NCBI GenBank assembly: GCA_039583875.1
Contig: CM077158.1
Location: 237,576,453-237,640,452, forward strand
Source of the DNA: Platanthera guangdongensis
Taxonomy: Eukaryota; Streptophyta; Magnoliopsida; Asparagales; Orchidaceae
Reading direction: 5' to 3'
Length of the DNA: 64,000 bases
A program made the position numbers and the translations under genes. This document shows positions 23,000-32,021 of this stretch, in pieces. The first letter of the stretch is position 1. Each line of letters begins with the position of its first letter. The notes beneath the pieces were generated by a model. That model did no database searches. It saw nothing but the letters and a program-made list of their open reading frames with translations, and had not been told where the DNA came from.

Positions 23000-23699
23000 T
23001 GTACAACCTCGGGCTCGCGAGAGGACCTCAAAAGCGCGGATAGACGAGGCAGGGCGAGTGGGATCATGTGGTCCACTCGCAGTTGCCGAGATAAGAGGTC
23101 CCTGCTGTAGGCGAGACGCCCCTCCTAAGGGCGCGAGAAGGCCTTTGGCCGCGAGAAGGACTCACGACGTCTAAAGTAGGCGAGACAGGAGGAAGGTCCA
23201 TCTCGTCGATAGTTTCTCCCCCACTCGCCATACAAAAAGGCCATTTTGACATTTTTATGCACAAGAGTGTTTTTACTCTCCTACCCCGGGTAATTTTACC
23301 CTTTTGCCCTTGGTGGTCTGCGTATAACTCCTCAGAACAGCGGAGTTTGGCTGTTGGCAGACCCAATCAGGGGTATTCTGGTATTTTCAGGTCAACCCAG
23401 TATGGTTATTTGCAGATTCAACTCAGAAAACTATAAATAGACCCATAAGGGCTCCTTAGAAAGCACGCTCTCATTATTCTCCAAATCTCTAGTGTTTTTT
23501 GAGGAGCTCCTAGCCCAGTTTTTGGCTTTGGAGGGGAAGCTCTCAGAGATCTTCCGGGTGTGAGGTGAGACCTCCCTGCTGAGGCTTTAGGTCAGTCTTA
23601 GGTCCTTTGTAACTAGTCGAGGGTCGGGGCTCGAGAGAAGTAGGTGTTGGATGCACCCCTATTTTTGAACTCCCGTTGAAGTCAATTTTGGCTTCAACA
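23000..23699 (+). mobile_element. Solo LTR of Tat-lineage Ty3/gypsy, TSD TCTCG/TTTCG
   Basis: It starts TGTACAACCTCGGG and ends GGCTTCAACA. It shares structure and long stretches with the Tat LTRs at 50075-50624 and 61563-62195, including CTATAAATAG (23431-23440), GAGATCTTCCGGGTGTGAGG and the CAACA end. Flanks are TCTCG (22995-22999) and TTTCG (23700-23704), one C-to-T difference apart. It interrupts the older 3' LTR between parts that are contiguous in the 5' LTR (near 15475). That gives both empty-site and target-duplication evidence. Confidence 0.9.
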
Positions 23700-24785
23700 T
23701 TTCGGATCGCCGTCGTCGGAGCTACGGTGCTCAGAATCGCAAACCGAGCTTAGATTCAGAAAGTTCTCGTCGAGATCTTCACGATCGCGGTAAGTATTTC
23801 TCGTTTCATTGAAGTTTTTCGTTAGGGTTTTCGGCTCTAACCTCTCTTTAGGCCAAATCCTTGTACATTCTGCTTCCCCGCACCTTCTTTTATCTAGATC
23901 CGCTACGTGGAGTAAATTGGAAGACCAATCAGAGTAAAAACCGAGGCAAGTGGTGTTCTTGCTCTCCTTCTTGCTCTTTTCTTCCTAACTTTTTAGCCAT
24001 TTTTTCTTATATTTGACATGTTTAAGTTAATCTTATCCTCGAATTGCTAGTTAATTATCTTGGATTGTGACGTGTGTTTCACCAAGAATCATTTATCCAA
24101 ATTTTATCCCGTAGATTTGGTAAACAAATGTAGTTGTCTCGACACTTTAACTATCAAGTCATTTTGATCGTTGCGATATCTCGTGCGTCTCGTTGTTTTG
24201 ATCGTACTTCACCTTGCTTAACCCTTGCAACGTCCTTATGCAGTCCAAGTCGTTTGTTGACCATAGTGAAATCTCGTCGGGTAAGTCCCAGTTGATAAGT
24301 GCCCCTTTGAAGTGTCGGCTTCATTAAGAGTCGATTTAAAGTCTGTTAACCGTTAGTTTATATTGAATAAAAGAAACTCAGCATGTATTAATACGTAACC
24401 AGAGAAAACTCTGATGGTCTGCGCGCATTGTGGTTTCTCCCTCGACACAGTGCCTTATGGTTGAGTCTGTGCGTGTTGTGGACCTTCATCCCCGGCACAT
24501 TACTTTAGCAGTTGGTCTGTGCGTGTTGGGATTTCTCCCTCGACATAGTGACCTTTTGGCTAGGTTTGTGCGCGTTGTGAACCTTTTTCCCGACACAGTA
24601 CTCTTTTCGGTTGAGCTGATCGGTCTCATTTAAAATGATGAACAACATGAATAATAAAGAAGGATGAATATATGAACTTCTGATGTTTGACACTTTTTCT
24701 GTCCAGTTGTTGTGATTAGTCTTTTTTGCTCAGCTAGATTTGATGTTTTGTTTCTGTTGCTTTTCTACTGACTTTTGTTGCTCAG

Positions 24786-25440
24786 CTAGATTCCACATAG
24801 ACAGAACTCTTTAACTGCAATAAAAATGTGTTTTTCCCGTAACTCTCAAACCCCTGTGCACACTGCAAAAATGTGCAACGAAGGTAATGTAACACTGATT
24901 GGTTTGCGAGTGGCCAGAGTGTTGCCGCGTTGAAACAATGTCGTGGCCGGAATAATATCGCGCAAAGATATTTTCGCGGTTGGCCGTAGGGGTGGAGCCC
25001 CGTGTTTGTCACTCGCAAACCCCCAACATTATAGTCCATCCGTCACATTTTTACTGTGTGCACGAGAATTTGTGAGCGACGTGGATAACATATATTTTTT
25101 AATATAGGTGAGAACACTTTGCCAATATCAGAGCATATTTTTTAAAATACAAGTAAAATGTAAATATGATTTTTTAAATAAAGAGTAAAATCATAAAGTG
25201 AATAGTATTTTTACTTTTTAATGTAGTACGAGTGACAGACACGGGGTTCCGCCCCTACGGCCAACCGTGATAGTATCTCTGCGCGACATTATTCCGGCCA
25301 TGACATTGTTCCGACGCGACAGCGCTTCGATCACTCGCAAACCCCACAGTGTTATACTACGTTCGTCGCTCATTTTTGCGGTGTGCACGAGCGACGGGAA
25401 GAATACATTTTTATTGTAATTAGAGGATTTTGCCTATATG
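24786..25440. repeat. Fold-back element(s) with long inverted repeats
   Basis: Arm 24855-25018 is the approximate reverse complement of 25226-25392, sharing for example CGTAGGGG.GGA.CCCCGTGT and GGCCGGAATAAT. In addition 24856-25062 is itself framed by inverted ends GTGCACACTGCAAAAATG and CATTTTTACTGTGTGCAC-like sequence, and 25210-25395 repeats the same end. This looks like two related palindromic elements in a row or one nested in the other. No transposase is present; family unknown. Confidence 0.75.
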
Positions 25441-25734
25441 ATACTAAATGAAAGATTTTTTTAAAATAAAAACACATATTTTAAAATATGAATTTTTTGC
25501 TTTGTCCGGGGCAAAATCGGGAAAACGAATGTTTAACTATGTTTTTCTTAGGCTCCATTTGGTTCGGCGGTGGCGGGTCTATCCGGCGGGTGTGAAACAG
25601 AGTGTTTGAATCGGAGGGGGGAGGCGGCTGCTCCAAACAGAGCTTTTTGGGGGCGTTTCTTAAGGCGGGCGGGTGAAAACAGTGCAAACGCCGCCGGAGG
25701 TTCATTTGTTTACCCTCCTTCCGGCAACGGTTGC

Positions 25735-26747
25735 TAGGGGTGTGCACGGTGCGGTTTGTTGCGGTTTTGGACCAAACCGCAACCCCACCGTAAGGGCTCG
25801 GTTTTTGTCCGAGCAAAACCGCACCGCACCGAAATTATGCGGTGCGGTTTCAGTTCGGTGCGGTTTTTTGCGGTGCGGTTTTTTGCGGTGCGGTTTCGGT
25901 ACAGTTTTTAACATGTATTTTACATAGACTACAGATAAACATCATAACTATGAATGTTGCTTGATAATTTATGAGTTTCTTTATGTTTTGCTGTTTTTCT
26001 CTCTTTATTGTATTAAATTACATGATTTTCTTACAACAGGTGATTTCATTTTCATAAATTTTGATGCAGTTATTTGTCTTTTTTTTTGGAGATGTCATAT
26101 CAACTTATGGACTATATAATATTTTGTGAATATCATGTTTCATAGACAAATATTTTCACGCTAAATTTTGTTGCAGGAGATTCATTTATTCTTATATATC
26201 AACACTTCTTATGCAATATTTTGTTTTAATTTTGATTATTAAAGAAACTGTTCTAATTGATATCCAAGTTGTCTGTGTGTGGAAGAGATACAACAACACT
26301 CAAACCTTTATCCCACTATAGTGTGGTCGGCTATATGGATCATTTGTCGCAATTGTGCCAAATCTTGACATATTTTCACTAATGAGTACATCATGTTTTC
26401 CTTATAGTTTTAAGCCTTTATTCCACTATAGTGTGTGTAGAAGAGATTATTCAGCAAAATATCTCACATAATTATAATAACTATGACATTAATATATCGT
26501 ATAAATATATCAACCATTACTTAATATACTTAAATGTGACGTCACATAATAAAAAAAATTAAATACACAAAATATTCGGTGCAGTGCAGTTTTCAAAATT
26601 CAAAAACCGCACAACACCAAACCGCCCTCGATTTGTAAAAGTTTAAAACCGCACCACACCTAAACTACAGGGTGCGGTTTAAAAATCGGTGCGGTTTTTG
26701 CGGTGCGGACGGTTTTTGCGATTTGCGGTTTTTCATGCTCACCCCTG
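25735..26747. mobile_element. Non-autonomous hAT element, 8-bp TSD ACGGTTGC
   Basis: It starts TAGGGGTGTGCACGGTGCGG and ends ...GCTCACCCCTG (minus strand CAGGGGTGAGC), with ACGGTTGC on both sides (25727-25734, 26748-26755). An 8-bp duplication and CAGGGGTG ends are hallmarks of hAT elements. Both subterminal zones are full of GGTGCGGTTT or its complement AAACCGCACC, at least 15 copies, the kind of motif hAT transposases bind. The 1,013-bp body has no transposase. Confidence 0.88.
26288..26440 (-). repeat. RTE-type LINE 3' tail fragment
   Basis: Contains ACAACAACACTCAAACC, TTTATCCCACTATAGTGTGG and TCGGCTATATGGATCA, which read on the minus strand match the conserved 3' end of plant RTE LINEs ending in (TTG)n. 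A second copy is at 44888-45055. It lies inside the hAT element, so it was picked up or inserted there. Confidence 0.65.
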
Positions 26748-26796
26748 ACGGTTGCCCAAAACGGAGCAGCGAAACGTCCAAACAAATAGGGGCTTA

Positions 26797-27027
26797 ATAT
26801 ATCTTTATACTATAAGGAAACTCTAATCCGGCTGTGGTGTAACATTTTAATACAAAAATACCCTCATTAAAATAAAATATTTTGCTTAACTTAAGGGCCT
26901 CTTGGTCTTTCCGCTAGGTGAAGGCTTAATTAATGGAGTCTCTGCCAACTCATCACTGCCTCCTCCAGCACAATAGGTAACGCCAGCAATCCCACCGAAA
27001 GCACGCTGATACCAAGCACGCCGATAC
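26797..27027. other. Unassigned DNA between MITEs
   Basis: No feature recognised; the frame at 26886-27437 on the minus strand runs across a MITE boundary and is not credible as a gene. Confidence 0.4.
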
Positions 27028-27030
27028 CTA

Positions 27031-27240
27031 GGCTCTGTTTGACACTCCGGCAGGGCGCCGTTCCGTCCTGAACGAGCCGGAGAAAGGATGTTTGGCGAGC
27101 TCCGGGTGAGAACGACCAGCGTAAAAGGGTGAAATCCCGGTGTTTTAACGCTGGTAGGCGGAGCACCAGTCGACCGTTCTAAACGGCCGTTTCCTCTCTC
27201 CTGGCTGGCCTCCCGCCGGCCCGAAATATCAAACAGAGCC
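27031..27240. mobile_element. Tourist-like PIF/Harbinger MITE, 210 bp
   Basis: The left end GGCTCTGTTTGACACTCCGG and the right end (minus strand) GGCTCTGTTTGATATTTCGG are a good inverted pair, and CTA stands on both sides (27028-27030, 27241-27243). Size, ends and 3-bp target duplication fit PIF/Harbinger MITEs. Its end is almost the same as the Harbinger end at 8853-8870. Confidence 0.85.
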
Positions 27241-28296
27241 CTAATCCCGCACGCTACAGTCCCATCTCGCCGGCCTGCCGCCCGTCTCGTCTGTCGCCCG
27301 CCGAACTCCTCGACTGCCGCCCGCCTGATGGGTGCATAACCATACAACTCCTCCAAGGAGCAACGCCTCATCTCTTCTCCACGGCAGGACGACTCCTCCA
27401 CGGCAGAACTTCTCCTCATCACGGTAATGTCTTGCAAGTTTATTTTCTGCGCTCATACCCTAACCGATCATATTCTCCTTCAACTCTTCTCCGCAACAGG
27501 ACTCCTCCTCCATGGCAGAACATCTCCTGCACGACTCATTCCAAGACAGAGCTTCAACTTCATTGCTCTCCACATCAAAGTCGGCCCTCAAGGATTGTAA
27601 CTGACTACTGCGGCCTTCGATTTCTACATGCTTTTAAAATATTTTTTTTATTGGATTTAAGCATCTGATTTCTACATGCTTCTATTTCTTTTAGTCCATC
27701 TACATCCATATCTCTTAGTCTCTATTTTGCTCTCTATCTCTCTGTCCCTCAAAAGTATGCGATTCTTTCTGACACTTTTTTCTCGTTTTCTCTGTTTTTT
27801 TAATTTCTCATCAGGTGCTGCTAGACCTTGAAGTTCTCTCAACGCATTCCTCCTCAAGGTGAGTCTCTACCCAAACTTGGTGAGTCACACAAGCGAGATT
27901 ATATGCACGATATATGGTTGTTAGAGAGAGAAAAAAATCTTTTTTTGTATAGAGTTTTTTATCGATTTCAATGACTTTAAATATTCAGTGGATTTAAATA
28001 TTCAGTGGCTTCAAAGCAATTTTTGAGTACCTCTTTTATGGAAAAAAATATGATAAAACGAAATTATTTTTTGATATTCTACCAAGCCATTAAATAAGTA
28101 TCACATGCTCTATCTACCTCTATCATTTCACATGCACTCTTGCTCTCTCATTAGACTACTCAATTTTAAAGTACTTTAGGAGAAAATGCAATTAAAAATA
28201 ACTAGACAAACTTTAAATTAAATCTCATGAAATTTGAAATATGAGAAATTACTAAGTGTTGAATATCGATTAATAAATATTGAAGTGAATCTTATG
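27241..28296. other. Upstream region of RPT6, no gene recognised
   Basis: A GC-rich stretch (27241-27600) gives way to AT-rich sequence. Small direct duplications occur (TGATTTCTACATGCTT at 27617 and 27666; AAATATTCAGTGG at about 27980 and 28000). No known domain in any frame. Confidence 0.45.
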
Positions 28297-28545
28297 TATC
28301 AATGTCGCCCCCACGATCAATGTTGTCGTCCACGATCAATGCCGTTCCCGAAGATCAATGTCGTCATCCATGATCAATGTTGCCCCCCACGATCAATGTC
28401 ATCGCCCCCAACTAATGTAGCCTGCTATGACAAATGTCGCTCCACAACAAAAGTCGCCCCCAAAATAAATATCACCCCCACAACAAATGGTGGGCTCACA
28501 AAAAATGACACGGCACGACAAATATCCCGTCCCCGAAAAATGTCG
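28297..28545. repeat. ATCAATGTCGCCCCC-type minisatellite upstream of RPT6
   Basis: About 12 imperfect copies of a roughly 20-bp unit near CCCCACGATCAATGTCGTC. The later copies drift to ACAAATGTCGC. It ends about 140 bp before the RPT6 start codon, so it lies in the promoter or 5' leader region. Confidence 0.82.
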
Positions 28546-28683
28546 CCCGAAACAAGACTGTTATCAAGCGTTCGGCTGTGTTCTGTGCTCGGTTTGATCG
28601 GCTACTGCCCGTCGTAAAGACGCTCACCGACTTGGAATTTGGCGATACATCTGAGAGGGAAGGAGATTGGATAGTCAGCTGAG

Positions 28684-28897
28684 ATGGCATCCGCAGCAAT
28701 CGATACCACGCAAGCTCTGCCTCATCCGGAGGCGGACAGAGAGATACGCTCGCCGCCGGCCAAGGGCAAGGGAGTCGGAGGAGAGGGGCTTAGGCAGTAT
28801 TACCTACAGCACATTCACGATCTCCAGCTCCAGGTTCGACAGAAGTCTCATAATCTCAATCGCCTAGAGGCGCAGCGCAACGATCTCAATGCCAAGG
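28684..28897 (+). CDS. RPT6: 26S proteasome regulatory ATPase RPT6, exon 1
   Basis: Encodes the first 71 residues plus one base of an RPT6-type AAA ATPase of the 19S regulatory particle, which unfolds ubiquitinated substrates in nucleus and cytosol. After a variable N-terminus (residues 1-34) it shows [18 protein letters not shown] and [13 protein letters not shown], the nearly invariant coiled-coil start of plant RPT6. The donor is AAGG|GTCAGA. Codon phase is 1, and the missing two bases are supplied exactly by exon 2 at 49092. The first ATG of the frame is used; family length before the coiled coil fits. The ATPase domain itself (Walker A/B) is not in the window. Upstream there is a minisatellite but no clear TATA box. 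Confidence 0.93.
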
Positions 28898-29703
28898 GTC
28901 AGATTCTTCATTATTCCCAACCCTAAACTTAACCTTGAATTTTCATTCCCTTGCTCGATCCGAATTAGATTGGTTCTTTAACGTACTTGTGAGGGCTGAT
29001 GTTAGATGCTGTTTTTCCTTCTGTTAGGGTCTTCTAACAGTAGATTCCATTGACTATTGATAATAAGGAAGCGGTATTTAACCTCATCGATCATAAAATT
29101 ATGCAGAATGCAAATTAAATACTGAAATATTGAAAATGATAATAGAGCATGATGTACATGCCACCATTCTTTCTTCCCTGAAGTATAAAGCGCAATTTCA
29201 TGTTATTGTTCAGTATCTTTTAGATCAGAAGGTTTTACATTATTTCAAGGACAGCCATGACTGCCATTCTTTCATCATGACCTGCTTATCTAAAATAGGT
29301 TGTCTACTTTTAATTACTGTAATTGGAACCTAGGTGATTGTAAGTACCTTGTCTCCTTTAATGTTGCATATATAGCCTTACAAGTAATTATCAAACCCTA
29401 CCATGATTATCCAGCATTTTACTATATTTATCCTGTATTCATTTCCACACATACTCCTGTTTGTTGGATTAGTATTTTAAAAACTCGATGATAGTGTTCC
29501 ATAAAACTATGTGATCAAATCCCACATTTTAGCTTATCCTATTTCTATGTGATACAAGGATCCTAGTAAAAATATGTGAACTTCACGAAATCATAATATG
29601 GAAGGTCATACCGCTACAACTCACTACTGTTCGGTCACATGAATATATATAAAAAGTCAAATTTGTAATACTAATTCCCTCGTTTCTTTCTCTATATCTA
29701 TCC

Positions 29704-29800
29704 GTGTGTTTGCGTTCATGTGTTTGCGTGCATGTGTTTGCGTGCATGTGTTTGCGTGCATGTGTTTGCGTGCATGTGTTTGCGTGCATGTGTGTGCATA
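29704..29800. repeat. 14-bp minisatellite GTGTTTGCGTGCAT
   Basis: About seven near-identical tandem copies. The cysteine-rich reading frame across it (repeats of C-V-H-V-F-A-C-M) is produced by the repeat. Confidence 0.95.
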
Positions 29801-30213
29801 TATTTTTATGGATAGACATACTTAATTTGGTTTTCCAAGAAGAACAATTTAAAGCATATTTTGTGCCCTACAATAATGGAAAAGATACAAGAGATGTAAT
29901 CGAGGAATTTATTCAATGCGAAGGAGAGGAAACTATAGAGGCAACTTGGGAAGATCACTCTCATCTCAGACGATGTTTCTAGCCTTCAAGTTATCGGACA
30001 AGCTTGATCCACAAGAAAGGGGTCATATTATAAGACAACGATGGGAGATCACTTACTGTTGGAGGAGCAAGGCCTAATATTTCCTTATTGCGTTTTATTT
30101 TTCTTTTATTGGCTTTAGTCGTATTTTGTTTGTAGTTGCATCTGTGTAATATTAGAAACTTCAACCCTTGCTACTTAAAAAGGGGGAAGAATTGAATGAA
30201 TTATGATCGTGCC

Positions 30214-31763
30214 TGAAAGTATCTAGCGTTGACCTAAATCACCCAGAGGAGGGTGAATAGGTAGAGTTTACGTCTTTTTGTGGAATAAAAATAATCGAAA
30301 ATATCAAACACACAGACGCAGAGATTTTATAGTGGTTCCCCGAGTTGGGTACGTCCACTGTCCCGCCTCGCCTATCTCCCACGAAGGGCAGATTCAGCTA
30401 CTTCACCAAACTCAGATTTCGTCAAATCTTACACCTCGAAGTCGCAACTCCTACGCCTCAGAGACGAAACTCCTACCACTCAGAGAACAAACTCTCCTAC
30501 AACTTGATCCGCAAACCGGATCTACACACTCGATCCACAACCAGATCTACTCTCTCGATCCACAAGCGGATCTACAAAACTTGGAGAAAAATCTCCTACA
30601 ATATTCAAAATATAGTTACAACAACAACACACGATTCCAATCTTGATCCGACGTTCTTTGAAGGTTGGAAGTTGAATCTTGGAAAACTCGAAACCTTGAA
30701 ATCTTGGATCTAGAACCTTGATCTACGACCAACAAGGACTGGAGAAAAGCAGATCTTGGACGAAGAAGCGATCCAGTCAACGAACTTGTCGGCGAAGAAG
30801 ATTGTTGCTCGAAGTTGCGGTCGAACGGGAGAAATTCGTGAAAAGCGTAGGTCGGCCGACGGGATTCTCTATATTGGGAAAATGTTAAAATTGATTCGAG
30901 AGATTCGGTTTTCAAGATCCGTAGTCATTTTGAAATTACTTTAGGTATTTATAGAGAGATTCAAAAAGAAACGACTATAAAAGATTTCCTAAATTGAAAC
31001 CTAGAAAAGTACCGTACATGGCCGTCGGTTTCAAACCAGGAAAAAATTGGAAAACGACAAGTAAAATTCGGCAAGATTCGTCGAGTATTAGGTATGATAC
31101 TCGCCGAATCATGCAATGATATAAGCAAATACGTCGAACGGAGTTCGTCGAACAAAAGGCTAATTTGTCGAACGGAGTTCGTCGAACAGAAAGAAGATTC
31201 AGTTCATTTTGAATTATTCGGCGAGTATCACTTGGGATACTCGACGAATTCGGCGACCATCACTAAATTCGACGAGTGTCACCAGTGATACTCGTCGAAT
31301 TTGCCTTGGACAACTTCTGAAAACCTGGAGAATTTACCCTAAGTATATACAATGAATTCAGCGAGTATCATGAAGTATACACGACAAATTCGACGACTAT
31401 CAAGGGGATACTCGACGAATTCGACGTGTATGACTCACCATACACGCCGAATTTTACTTAGGTAAAATTCTTCGTTTCTGACTTCTTGTCTTTGACCTTC
31501 CTTGACCCTTTTCCGGTACTTGGGATAGAAGTACACCCCAATAGAGAGATTACACGTGAGTCAACACATTGGCCTACACAATGAAGGATTATATTGTATA
31601 GTCCCGTGTTTAGTGACCCACTGTAACCTGACATTGGTGTGTACTTGACATTGTAAACATGTAAATACATAACTAAGAAGTAATATCAAATACAATCTCA
31701 ATTCATCTTAGCTTGACTGGACCCTTCTTCAAATCTGGGTTATTGTGGATACAATACCCAACA
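30214..31763 (-). mobile_element. 3' LTR of Sirevirus-like copia element
   Basis: On the minus strand it begins TGTTGGGTATTGTATCC directly after the polypurine string AAATTGGGGGAGAT and ends ...GATACTTTCA. Near the end it has CTATTCACCCTCCTCTGGGTG, the C-rich terminal block of this LTR group. Length is about 1,550 bp. The 5' LTR is absent, so no target duplication can be checked. An array of CG-centred inverted motifs occupies 31071-31455. Confidence 0.82.
31071..31455. repeat. Array of inverted ATTCGNCGAGTATC motifs in LTR
   Basis: Motifs near ATTCGACGAGTATCA alternate with their reverse complement TGATACTCGTCGAAT, forming several hairpin-like pairs (31075-31111, 31224-31253, 31274-31302, 31353-31400, 31394-31425, 31420-31450). 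Shorter TTCGTCGAAC copies lie at 31131-31190. It sits in the U3 part of the minus-strand LTR. Confidence 0.85.
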
Positions 31764-31898
31764 ATCTCCCCCAATTTGAAGAAACCAAAATCCTGCAAGT
31801 TAAGGTGAATTGCACATATCAAATAAAATTAAACTACGACTTGAAAAGATAAATGAAATTAAGAAAAAATAACAGCGCATTTCAAGTCAATTAGATAA

Positions 31899-31901
<3 letters not shown>

Positions 31902-31964
<63 letters not shown>
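31902..31964. repeat. (TA)n microsatellite
   Basis: 63 bp of TA repeat between the 3' LTR and the extra ORF of the Sirevirus-like element. Confidence 0.97.
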
Positions 31965-31968
<4 letters not shown>

Positions 31969-32021
31969 TTTTAGATCAGGGAGGGCAGCCCACTACACAA
32001 CACGGAAATATATATAACAAT

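Larger units (their letters stand above)
22027..24785 (+). mobile_element. 3' LTR of Ty3/gypsy element, interrupted and right-truncated
   Basis: It starts TGCAACGCCCTTG and holds the TA run at 22833-22889. From 22890 it matches the 5' LTR (15387 onwards), is interrupted by a 700-bp solo LTR at 23000-23699, resumes at 23705 and stops matching at about 24783. There the sequence GCTCAGCTAGATT, present 50 bp earlier, is repeated at the junction with the next element. The last roughly 790 bp of the LTR (equivalent to 16576-17365) are missing. Confidence 0.8.
25551..26793. mobile_element. PIF/Harbinger-like MITE (about 220 bp) holding a hAT element
   Basis: The left end GGCTCCATTTGGTTCGGCGG and the right end, read on the minus strand GCCCCTATTTGTTTGGACG, are imperfect inverted repeats. 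TTA stands on both sides (25548-25550 and 26794-26796). Without the inserted hAT element and its duplication the MITE is about 222 bp, a usual size. Confidence 0.72.

Noticed and set aside
24840..25420. Structured RNA gene in the inverted repeat
   Set aside because: Arms are long and diverged like a fold-back transposon; no known RNA family features.
29583..29982. Cysteine-rich repeat protein
   Set aside because: Produced by the 14-bp minisatellite; the two strands give equally regular frames.
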